From NCBI RefSeq assembly GCF_001700965.1, contig NZ_CP016756.1:3152501-3216500 (forward strand): 64,000 nt of DNA, in the 5' to 3' direction. Made by a program: the position numbers and the translations under genes. This DNA comes from Stenotrophomonas nitritireducens (GTDB lineage Bacteria; Pseudomonadota; Gammaproteobacteria; Xanthomonadales; Xanthomonadaceae). This document shows, piece after piece, positions 57,011 through 64,000 of the stretch (position 1 is its first letter; every line of letters begins with the position of its first letter). The notes under the pieces are model-generated. The model worked only from the letters and a program-made list of their open reading frames with translations, was not told the DNA's origin and did no database searches.

Positions 57011-57267
57011 TGTAGGAGCAGCGTCAGCCGCGAAGCTGGGAGTGCTTGAAAGGCCTCAGAGCCTACCCCTCCCCAACCCTCCCCTGCTGCGCAAGGGAGG
57101 GAGCAAAGCCGTGAAGTCGGGAGTACTTGAAAGGCCGTAGGCCTACTCATCCCCAACCCTCCCCTGCTGCGCAAGGGAGGGAGCAAAGCCGTGAAGCCGG
57201 GAGTACTTGAAAGGCCGTAGGCCTACTCATCCCCAACCTCCCTTGCTGCGCAAGGGAGGGGGCAAAG
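57011..57267. repeat. REP element and three tandem copies of an 81 bp repeat
   Basis: A REP-family element (57011-57037) leads into three tandem units of about 80-81 bp, starting near 57038, 57119 and 57199. Each has GGGAGTACTTGAAAGGC and a CTCCCCTGCTGCGCAAGGGAG palindrome. The third unit is slightly shortened. They fill the gap between dusB and rbsK, with no gene seen. Confidence 0.9.
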
Positions 57268-57274
57268 CCGAGCC

Positions 57275-58225
57275 TCAGGCGTCGGCCGGGGTCATCTTCG
57301 GCATCGACAAGGCGGCGCCTTCGCTCTCGGTGGAGCGGGCGGCGTACTGGTTGGCGAAGCGCACGTGCTTGATGAACGAAGCCTCCGGTGCCTGCGCCAG
57401 TGAGGCGGCCAGGGCGCCGTTGAAGGCATCGCCGGCGCCGGTGGTGTCCACCACCTGCACCGATTCGGCGGCCACCCGGTAGTACGGCTGGCTGTCGCTG
57501 CGCAGCTTGTCTTCATCGTGCGAGACAAACACGCCGACCGCGCCCAGCGTCACCACCACGGTGTTGCCGGACAGCTTGCGGCACAGCGCGTGCAGGCTGG
57601 CGCCATCCAGCGTTGCCACATCGTCGGCCTCGATGCGCTCGCCGACATGACGGCCCAGCAGGGCGGCAAACTCGGTTTCGTTCGGGGTCAGTACATCGGC
57701 CAGCTTGAGCAGGCTGATGGTGGATGGGGCATTGGCCGGGGCGGCGTTGAGCATGGTCAGCACGCCGGCCTCGCGGGCCTGCGCCAAGGTTGCTTCGATG
57801 GTTTCCACCGGCGATTCCAGCTGTGCCAGCAGCACCTTGGCGCCGCTGATCAGCGCAGCGTTGGCGGCGACGAAATCGGTGCTCAGCGAGGCGTTGGCGC
57901 CGGCGCCGATCACGATTGAGTTGCGGCCGCGGCCATCGACGTAGATGCCGGCAGTGCCGGTGGGTTCGTCGCTGGCTTCGGCCACCAGCGCGATGCCGTC
58001 GGCAGCAGCCAGCTGGCGGGCGAGGTCGCCGCCGGCATCAGAACCCAGCGCGCAGACAAAACTGGTCTGCGCACCGGCGCGCTGTGCGGCCACGGCCTGG
58101 TTGAAGCCCTTACCGCCGGGGCCGGTGCTGTAACGGCCAGCAATGGTCGCTCCCGGTGCGGGCAGGGCGTCGCAGCGCCAGACGTGATCGACATTGAAGG
58201 AACCAGCAACGACAACAGAACTCAT
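57275..58225 (-). CDS. rbsK: Ribokinase
   Basis: RbsK phosphorylates ribose (here probably ribose released from nucleosides) with ATP. The 316-residue PfkB-family protein has GPGGKGFNQAVAAQRAGAQ near residue 45, the sugar-binding GG-K region. DTTGAGDAFNGALAASLAQ near 266 carries the catalytic Asp and anion hole. It lies downstream of a NupC-type transporter on the same strand, with an 87 bp gap, so nucleoside uptake and ribose salvage are probably linked in one operon. Confidence 0.92.
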   Translation of the reverse strand: MSSVVVAGSFNVDHVWRCDALPAPGATIAGRYSTGPGGKGFNQAVAAQRAGAQTSFVCALGSDAGGDLARQLAAADGIALVAEASDEPTGTAGIYVDGRGRNSIVIGAGANASLSTDFVAANAALISGAKVLLAQLESPVETIEATLAQAREAGVLTMLNAAPANAPSTISLLKLADVLTPNETEFAALLGRHVGERIEADDVATLDGASLHALCRKLSGNTVVVTLGAVGVFVSHDEDKLRSDSQPYYRVAAESVQVVDTTGAGDAFNGALAASLAQAPEASFIKHVRFANQYAARSTESEGAALSMPKMTPADA

Positions 58226-58312
58226 GGAATCTACGTCTCTAAGGTGGCGATGAAGCAGTAACGGCGATGAACGCGCCGAATTGAATCAACAGGAGTGGTT
58301 CTACAGCGTGGA

Positions 58313-59611
58313 TCAACCGAAATGGGTCAGTACGCCGGCGATGGTGGCGGTCATCAAGGTGGCAATCGTGCCGCCCAGGACTGCGCGCAGGCCGAACTTT
58401 GCCAGATCCTGGCGACGGTCAGGGGCGAGCCCGCCGATGCCGCCGATCTGGATGGCGATGGAGCTGAAGTTCGCGAAACCGCACAGGGCGTAGGTGGCGA
58501 TCAGGCGGCCTTCTTCACTCAGGCTGACGCCCGGGACGTTGCCCTTGATGATCTCCGACAGGTCCATGTAAGCGACAAATTCGTTGATCACGACTTTCTG
58601 GCCAATCAGCGAACCGACAGTGGTGGCGTCAGCCCACGGCGTGCCGATCACCCAGGCGATCGGGGCCAGCACGTAGCCGAAGATGGTGGCCAGGTTGGTC
58701 GGCTTGCCGATGGCGGCAGCCAGGCCGGTGATGTCACCGATCCAGGTCAGCGGCGCATTGAGCAGGGCGATCAGGGCGATGAAGGCCAGCAGCATGGCGC
58801 CGATGTTCAGCGCAAGGCGCAGGCCGTCAGCGGCGCCACCAGCGGCGGCGTCGATGATGTTGGAGGAGGTCTTTTCCACTTCCATCTTGACCGTGCCGCG
58901 CGTCAGCGGGGTACCGGTTTCCGGTACCAGCAGCTTGGCGACCACCAGCGTGGCCGGCGCGGCCATGATCGAGGCGGCCAGCAGATGCTTGGCGTAGAAG
59001 GCCTGCGAGGCCGGATCACCACCGCCGAGCATGCCGACGTAAGCGGCCAATACGCCGCCAGCGATATGCGCCATGCCGCCGATCATCATCGTGATCAGTT
59101 CGGACTGGGTCATCTTGGAGATATACGGGCGCACGGTCAGCGGCGCCTCGGTCTGGCCGATGAAGACGCTGGCACAGACGCTGGTGGTTTCAGCACCGGA
59201 CACTCGCATCACCTTGGTGATGGCCGCAGCCATGACCCGCACGATGGCCTGCATCACGCCCAGGTGGTACATCACGCCCATCAGCGCCGAGAAGAAGATG
59301 ATGGTCGGCAGCACCTGGAAGGCGAAGATGAAGCCGTACTTGGGAATGTCCATCAGGCTGCCGAAAATGAAGTTGGAACCTTCATTGACGAAGCTCAGGA
59401 TCTTGACGAAACCCTTGCCCAGCCAGTCGAACACGTCACGACCGCCCGGTACCAGCAGCACCAGCGCGGCAAAAGCGATCTGCAGGGTGATACCCGTGGC
59501 AACCAGCTTCCAGTCAACGGCTTTCTTGTTGTTGGAGAACAGCCAGGTGATGCCCAAAAGCACCGCCAGGCCGAACAGGCCGAAGCCGATTCTGCCCAAA
59601 CCTTCGAACAT
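58313..59611 (-). CDS. NupC-family concentrative nucleoside transporter
   Basis: This 432-residue inner-membrane nucleoside symporter is of the CNT/NupC family. Segments include QVLPTIIFFSALMGVMYHLG (the QVLPTIIFFS motif), TTSVCASVFIGQTEAPLTVR, SELITMMIGGMAHIAGGVLA and GKPTNLATIFGYVLAPIAWV. The length and about ten helices are typical. It leads the rbsK operon, and its promoter lies in the 59612-59814 gap shared with the divergent reductase. Coupling ions (H+ or Na+) cannot be told from sequence. Confidence 0.92.
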   Translation of the reverse strand: MFEGLGRIGFGLFGLAVLLGITWLFSNNKKAVDWKLVATGITLQIAFAALVLLVPGGRDVFDWLGKGFVKILSFVNEGSNFIFGSLMDIPKYGFIFAFQVLPTIIFFSALMGVMYHLGVMQAIVRVMAAAITKVMRVSGAETTSVCASVFIGQTEAPLTVRPYISKMTQSELITMMIGGMAHIAGGVLAAYVGMLGGGDPASQAFYAKHLLAASIMAAPATLVVAKLLVPETGTPLTRGTVKMEVEKTSSNIIDAAAGGAADGLRLALNIGAMLLAFIALIALLNAPLTWIGDITGLAAAIGKPTNLATIFGYVLAPIAWVIGTPWADATTVGSLIGQKVVINEFVAYMDLSEIIKGNVPGVSLSEEGRLIATYALCGFANFSSIAIQIGGIGGLAPDRRQDLAKFGLRAVLGGTIATLMTATIAGVLTHFG

Positions 59612-59814
59612 GAGTAATCCCCGGGCGTGCCCGCAAAAGACGCAAGCCTAGAGCAGCGGCTGATGCCGGGCAAGAATATAGATGGCATGAGCCAGCAATT
59701 ACGGCGAATGCGCCGGTATCGGCAAGGTCCGCGGGGCGGCCCAATGCGCAGTCAGGGTTACACTGGCGGCCAATCTGCGCGAGTGGCGCGCAGGGTCCTA
59801 TGTTGGAGCCAGCC

Positions 59815-60786
59815 ATGCAATACCGTCGTCTCGGGTCGTCCGGCCTGCAGCTGTCCGCCTTGTCGTTTGGTGCCTGGGTGACCTTTGGCAGCCAGATCGG
59901 GCGGGACGAATCGCGCAATCTGATTGCGGCGGCCTGGGACAACGGGGTCAACTTCTTTGACAACGCCGAGGGCTATGCAAAAGGCCGCGCCGAAGAGGTG
60001 ATGGGCGACGTGATTGCCGACCTGCGCCTGCCGCGCGACGGCTACTGCGTGTCGTCCAAGGTGTTCTTCGGCTCGGCTGAAGACCCGGCGCCGACCCAGC
60101 GCGGGCTGTCGCGCAAGCATGTCACCGATGCCTGCCACGCCGCGCTCAAGCGCCTGCGGGTGGATTATCTGGACCTGTACTACTGCCATCGCCCGGATGC
60201 CGAGACGCCGATCAGCGAGACTGTGCTGGCCATGGACACCCTGGTCCGCCAGGGCAAGGTCCTGTACTGGGGCACCTCGGAGTGGTCGGGCGCGCAGATC
60301 GCCGAAGCGGTGACCTTTGCCCGTGCCAACCATCTGTACGCGCCGAGCATGGAGCAGCCGCAGTACAACCTGCTGCACCGCAGCCGGGTGGAGCGCGAGT
60401 ACGCGCCGCTATATGCCGACGCAGGCCTGGGCACCACCATCTGGTCGCCGCTGGCCTCGGGTCTGTTGACCGGCAAGTACAACGACGGCATCGCTGAAGA
60501 TTCGCGTCTGGGCCAGTCTTCGCTGGGCTGGCTGCAGGCCTCGGTGCTGGGCGAACCGGCGGATGATCGGCTGGGCAAGGTGCGTCGTTTCACCGCGTTG
60601 GCGGCCGAGCTGGGCGAATCGCCGGCGCAGCTGGCCATTGCCTGGTGCCTGCGCAATCCACAGGTATCCAGCGTGATCTTGGGTGCAAGCCGGGTGTCGC
60701 AGCTGGAAGAGAACCTGCGCGCGCTCGACGTGCTGGCACGGGTGGAAGAGGGCGCCTGGCAGCAGATCGAGGCGATTTTCGCCTGA
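59815..60786 (+). CDS. Aldo/keto reductase family oxidoreductase
   Basis: This 323-residue AKR is of the potassium-channel beta-subunit-like group. The catalytic tetrad is visible: Asp and Tyr in FFDNAEGYAKGRAEEV (about 50-58), Lys in CVSSKVFFG, and His in YYCHRPDAET. NADP contacts include TIWSPLASGLLTGKYNDGI and VILGASRVSQLEENL. The ATG at 59815 (MQYRRLG) is chosen over an upstream start for its TTGGAGC ribosome site. The physiological substrate is unknown; such enzymes reduce carbonyls or channel redox signals. Confidence 0.9.
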   Translation: MQYRRLGSSGLQLSALSFGAWVTFGSQIGRDESRNLIAAAWDNGVNFFDNAEGYAKGRAEEVMGDVIADLRLPRDGYCVSSKVFFGSAEDPAPTQRGLSRKHVTDACHAALKRLRVDYLDLYYCHRPDAETPISETVLAMDTLVRQGKVLYWGTSEWSGAQIAEAVTFARANHLYAPSMEQPQYNLLHRSRVEREYAPLYADAGLGTTIWSPLASGLLTGKYNDGIAEDSRLGQSSLGWLQASVLGEPADDRLGKVRRFTALAAELGESPAQLAIAWCLRNPQVSSVILGASRVSQLEENLRALDVLARVEEGAWQQIEAIFA

Positions 60787-60794
60787 GTTTTGGC

Positions 60795-61137
60795 TGTAGG
60801 AGCGGCGTGAGCCGCGAAGCCGGTGTCGCACCGGTGCACGCTTGCGGGTGATTTCAGCAGGCTGTACCGGTGCTTGCAGGGCGCTGGTAGAGCCCCTGCC
60901 GAGCATGGCTCGGCACTACAGTGCCGCTGTGCTTTTGGTGGGAGCGGCGTGAGCCGCGAAGCTCATGCGCCATCAGTGCGCGTACATGCCTGTGATTTCA
61001 ACGCAGTTGGCGGCCTTTGGTTTTGCGGGTTTGCCAACGCTGGAAGGGCCACTGGTAGAGCCCCTGCCGAGCATGGCTCGGCACTACAGGGCTGATGGGC
61101 TTATGCGGTTTTGTAGGAGCGGCGTCAGCCGCGAAGC
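60795..61137. repeat. Mixed REP and SMAG elements before hemP
   Basis: REP-family elements lie at 60795-60820, 60937-60962 and 61112-61137, alternating with single inverted-type SMAGs at 60897-60919 and 61065-61087. Each SMAG is preceded by a truncated GTAGAGCCCC partner. They fill the gap between the aldo/keto reductase and the heme locus, and no gene is seen in it. Confidence 0.9.
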
Positions 61138-61179
61138 CGGTGCGGCGGGTAGAAGATGCAAATAGTTCTTGCATCGTTG

Positions 61180-61198
61180 TTGAGAATCATTATCATCA
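61180..61198 (+). promoter_or_regulatory. Fur box controlling the heme-uptake genes
   Basis: TTGAGAATCATTATCATCA resembles the 19 bp Fur operator (GATAATGATAATCATTATC). It lies about 26 bp upstream of the hemP ATG, where it would cover the promoter. Iron-loaded Fur would repress hemP and the receptor, in line with heme-uptake function. Confidence 0.85.
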
Positions 61199-61223
61199 AC
61201 TCCGTCCCCAGCACGGAATCACG

Positions 61224-61421
61224 ATGATGTCGGCCAACCCCGTTCTGCTTCGCCCGCGTACCCTCCACCTGCCGCAGCGCTCGGTCCAGTTGTTGCCGGT
61301 TGATGGCGTTATCGATAGCGGTGCCTTGCTCAAGGGGCAGCGCGAAATCGTCATCCAGCACGGCGACAAGTTCTATCGCCTGCGCCATACCAGCAACGAC
61401 AAGCTGATCCTTACCAAGTAG
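61224..61421 (+). CDS. hemP: Hemin uptake protein HemP
   Basis: This 65-residue protein ends VIQHGDKFYRLRHTSNDKLI followed by LTK, which is the hallmark of HemP-family proteins needed for heme uptake. A second ATG at 61227 is an equally possible start. It lies just behind a Fur box and 164 bp before the TonB-dependent receptor, so both are likely iron-regulated together. Confidence 0.9.
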   Translation: MMSANPVLLRPRTLHLPQRSVQLLPVDGVIDSGALLKGQREIVIQHGDKFYRLRHTSNDKLILTK

Positions 61422-61585
61422 TCGCAACACCCCGCATTCCCGGCAGCATTCGCCGCCAGCCGGCGCGTTCCCGCGCCAAGCACGCCTGAATCGCACAGTT
61501 CTCTCCCCCCTTGGCTACAGCCGGGTCGCCCGCGCGGCCCGGCTGCCTGCCAGGGGCTCTGTTCACTCGATGATTCCAGGCTTCC

Positions 61586-63790
61586 ATGATCCGTCCAACT
61601 GTCTTGAGCGCTGCCCTGTGGGCGGTGCTGTCACCCGCGCATGCGGAAAACGCTGCGCCTGCCGTCGCGCAGGAATTTGATCGCGTCCAGGTCACCGCCA
61701 CCCGCACCGAACGCGCACTTGGCGACGTCGCTGCCACCGTCGATGTGATCGATCGCGAGCAGTTGGACAAGCAGTTGGCCAACGACATCGCCGACCTGGT
61801 GCGCTACGAACCGGGTGTGTCGGTCACCCGCAGTGCCACGCGCTTCGGTTTGGGCGGTTTCCGCATCCGTGGCCTGGACGCCAACCGCGTGCTGATCCAG
61901 ACCGATGGCATCACCATGCCGAAGAGTTTCGCCATCGGCAGCTTCGCCAACAGCAACCGCAACTTCACCGATCTGGAAACGCTCAAGCGGGTGGAGATCG
62001 TGCGCGGCCCGGCCAGTTCCCTGTATGGCTCCGATGCATTGGGCGGCGTGGTGGCCTTCGTCACCAAGGACCCTGCGGATTATCTGAAGGACGGCAAGGA
62101 CAGCTATGTCGGCCTGAAATTCGGCTACGACGGCGACTGGAAAGGGCTGCTGGGCAGCGTGACCACGGCCTTTGGCGGGGAGCACTGGAGTGGCATGGTC
62201 AACGTCAACCATCACCAGGGCCAGGAAACGGTCAACAAGGGTGATGTGCGCACGCAGGACTACACCCGCACCGCGCCCAATCCGCAGGAGCGCGATGGCC
62301 GCAGTGTGCTGGCCAAGCTGGTCTATGCGCCAGACGAAAGCCAGCGCTTTCGCTTGACAGTGGAAGGCAACGAGGACAGCACCGATACCGACGTGTATTC
62401 GGCGGTCAATGCCGGCCATCCAGTGGCGGCGTCGCGTACCACTACCGACATGACCGCACATGACACGCAGAGCCGCACGCGGCTGTCCTTCGCCCATGAA
62501 ATGGATGCGCTGGACGCTGCCTTTGCCGATAGCCTGAACTGGCAGATCTACAGCCAGAACAGTGAAACCACCCAGGTCACCAACGAAGGCCGCACCAATG
62601 GCAGCCGTCGTCATCGCGCCTTCCATTTCGACCAGCGCGTCAACGGCGCACAACTGCAGTTCAACAAGCGCCTGCAGTCGGGCAGCGTCGAACACGCGCT
62701 GACCTGGGGCTTCGATGGCGCACTGACCGATATCCGCCAGAAGCGCGATGGCTACCAGGTGCTGGCCAACGGCAATATCAGTTCCAATATCTCGCCGGAC
62801 AATTTCCCGGTGCGCGATTTCCCGATCAGCAAGACCACCGAACTCGGCCTGTACGTGCAGGATGAAATGCGCCTGGCCGATGGCCGGTTGTCGCTGGTGC
62901 CGGGGCTGCGCGTTGACCATTACCGTCTCAAGCCTGAGCTCGACAGTATCTTCCGCGACGACAACCCGGACATGGCGGTGGCCTCGCTGACCAAGACCAG
63001 CGTCTCGCCCAAGCTGGGCATGGTGTGGCGCTTCGATGCGCAATGGTCGCTGTTTGCCGGCTACGCACACGGTTTCCGTTCGCCGCCGTACAACGACGTC
63101 AATCTGGGTTTCACCAATCTGATGTTCGGCTACACCGCCATTCCCAACCCGGACCTGAAGCCGGAAACCAGCAATGGCCTGGAACTGGGCGTGCGCTACG
63201 TCAGCCCGGTGGCCTACATGAGTGTCAGCGGCTATTGGAACGACTACCGCGACTTCATCGAATCGCAGCGCTATGTGGGTGTCAATGCGCAGGGCCTGAT
63301 GGTGTTCCAGTCGCAGAACATCGCCGATGCGCGCATCTACGGCGCCGAGTTGAAGGCCGGTGTTGATTTCGGCCAGCTCAGCGATGCCTTGCAGGGCTGG
63401 GGCCTGCGTGGCGCCGTGGCTTGGGCGCATGGGCAGAACCGCACAGAGGATGTACCGCTGGATTCGGTGGATCCGCTGCGCGGCACTGTCGGCCTGATGT
63501 ATGACCGCGACGACTGGGGTGTGGAGCTGGCCGGTACCTTTGCCCGCCGCAAGGACCGTGTCGCTGCTGCCACCGCCTACCGTCCGGCGGGTTATGGCGT
63601 ACTGGATCTGATGGCGCATTGGCAGTTCGCGCCGGGCGCCAAGTTCAATGTGGGCGTGTTCAACCTGGCGGACTGCAACTACATCGACTGGTCCAGCATC
63701 ACCTCCACGCTGGCGTCCAACAGCAGCGTGATCGATCGCTACAGCAACCCGGGCCGCACCGTATCGGCGAGCGTCTCGGTGTCCTGGTAA
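61586..63790 (+). CDS. TonB-dependent hemoglobin/heme outer-membrane receptor
   Basis: This 734-residue outer-membrane receptor imports heme or hemoglobin iron using TonB. A signal peptide is followed by the TonB box and plug: EFDRVQVTATRTERALGDV, VRYEPGVSVTRSATRFGLGG, FRIRGLDANRVLIQTDGITM and RGPASSLYGSDALGGVVAFV. The barrel has the FRxP/NPxL pair of heme receptors in GYAHGFRSPPYNDVNLGF and IPNPDLKPETSNGLE. It ends in ASVSVSW, a normal outer-membrane terminal strand. It follows hemP and is probably under Fur control. Confidence 0.94.
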   Translation: MIRPTVLSAALWAVLSPAHAENAAPAVAQEFDRVQVTATRTERALGDVAATVDVIDREQLDKQLANDIADLVRYEPGVSVTRSATRFGLGGFRIRGLDANRVLIQTDGITMPKSFAIGSFANSNRNFTDLETLKRVEIVRGPASSLYGSDALGGVVAFVTKDPADYLKDGKDSYVGLKFGYDGDWKGLLGSVTTAFGGEHWSGMVNVNHHQGQETVNKGDVRTQDYTRTAPNPQERDGRSVLAKLVYAPDESQRFRLTVEGNEDSTDTDVYSAVNAGHPVAASRTTTDMTAHDTQSRTRLSFAHEMDALDAAFADSLNWQIYSQNSETTQVTNEGRTNGSRRHRAFHFDQRVNGAQLQFNKRLQSGSVEHALTWGFDGALTDIRQKRDGYQVLANGNISSNISPDNFPVRDFPISKTTELGLYVQDEMRLADGRLSLVPGLRVDHYRLKPELDSIFRDDNPDMAVASLTKTSVSPKLGMVWRFDAQWSLFAGYAHGFRSPPYNDVNLGFTNLMFGYTAIPNPDLKPETSNGLELGVRYVSPVAYMSVSGYWNDYRDFIESQRYVGVNAQGLMVFQSQNIADARIYGAELKAGVDFGQLSDALQGWGLRGAVAWAHGQNRTEDVPLDSVDPLRGTVGLMYDRDDWGVELAGTFARRKDRVAAATAYRPAGYGVLDLMAHWQFAPGAKFNVGVFNLADCNYIDWSSITSTLASNSSVIDRYSNPGRTVSASVSVSW

Positions 63791-63880
63791 GCGGCAACGT
63801 TAGCGGTTCCTCCAGGAGCCGGCGATGGAACGCAGAACCGGCCATGGATGGCCACCCTTTCACACGTTCAAGGAAATCCC

Positions 63881-64000
63881 ATGAAGCTGCTTTATGCCAG
63901 CCTGCCACTGCTGTTGCTTGCCAGCACCGCCACCGCTGCCGATGTCGCCCGTGACCACGACAGCATCCTGAAGATGCAAGGCGAGTACACGGTGGATTTC
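63881..64000 (+). CDS. Start of a secreted protein, possibly DUF6607 family (partial)
   Basis: Only the first 40 residues are inside the window. They show a clear signal peptide (MKLLYASLPLLLLASTATA) and then ADVARDHDSILKMQGEYTVD, resembling the opening of DUF6607-type proteins often placed after TonB-dependent heme receptors. The ATG at 63881 has an AAGGAA ribosome site. It is 90 bp downstream of the receptor and probably in the same iron-regulated operon. The family call rests on few residues. Confidence 0.55.
   Translation, partial: MKLLYASLPLLLLASTATAADVARDHDSILKMQGEYTVDF

Noticed and set aside
61631..63619. A 662-codon open frame opposite the TonB-dependent receptor
   Set aside because: Antisense shadow of the receptor gene with biased composition and no recognisable domain.

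Overview
This 64 kb window is a high-GC gammaproteobacterial chromosome segment, almost certainly from Stenotrophomonas (Xanthomonadaceae). The main evidence is about 38 copies of a short GTAG-ended palindrome, GTAGTGCCGAGCCATGCTCGG, in single, paired and tandem arrangements. It matches the SMAG (S. maltophilia GTAG) repeat family. The lpxC-dciA-M23 peptidase-secA-mutT gene order, known from Pseudomonas and Xanthomonads, agrees with this. No rRNA, tRNA, CRISPR array or complete insertion sequence was seen.

Layout. 1-8.6 kb is housekeeping: the end of lpxC, dciA, a LytM peptidase, secA, a MutT-ThiE fusion, a small secreted protein, metF and a membrane protein. 9.3-13.8 kb holds an APC permease, two small conserved proteins and a ProP-type osmolyte transporter behind a structured, terminator-bearing leader. 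15.0-29.8 kb is an accessory type VI secretion (T6SS) cargo island with no secretion core genes. It has two near-duplicate VgrG spikes. The first leads into a DUF4123 adaptor, two DUF3304 lipoproteins, a DUF2235 (Tle1-like) lipase, a third DUF3304 gene and effector remnants. The second, with a transthyretin-like tail, leads into a Tle4-like lipase and a Tli4-like immunity protein. 30.4-34.4 kb carries an SDR, a DUF4287 protein, an AadA-type adenylyltransferase, and ahcY under an S-adenosylhomocysteine riboswitch. 34.5-40.7 kb holds an S9 peptidase, ppc and an acyl-CoA thioesterase.

41.1-47.9 kb is rich in lipid enzymes: a CDP-alcohol phosphatidyltransferase/PlsC/CdsA operon, metK, an OlsF-like bifunctional acyltransferase and an LpxH-like metallophosphoesterase. 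48.0-52.6 kb is a tightly overlapping TolC-HlyD-ABC2-ABC2 export operon with no ATPase gene. 52.7-60.8 kb holds a DUF457 protein, a methyltransferase, a nitroreductase, dusB, rbsK with a NupC transporter, and an aldo/keto reductase. 61.2-64 kb is a Fur-type heme-uptake locus: hemP, a TonB-dependent receptor and the start of a downstream gene.

Themes. Methyl-cycle genes (metF, ahcY with its riboswitch, metK) are scattered over 38 kb. Membrane-lipid synthesis and envelope functions recur. Intergenic DNA is crowded with SMAG and other palindromic repeats, often as composite tandem arrays. The least ordinary material is the T6SS island, with its duplicated spikes, amplified immunity genes and decayed effector; the RNA-like leader ahead of proP; and a large inverted low-complexity block between metK and the lipid operon.
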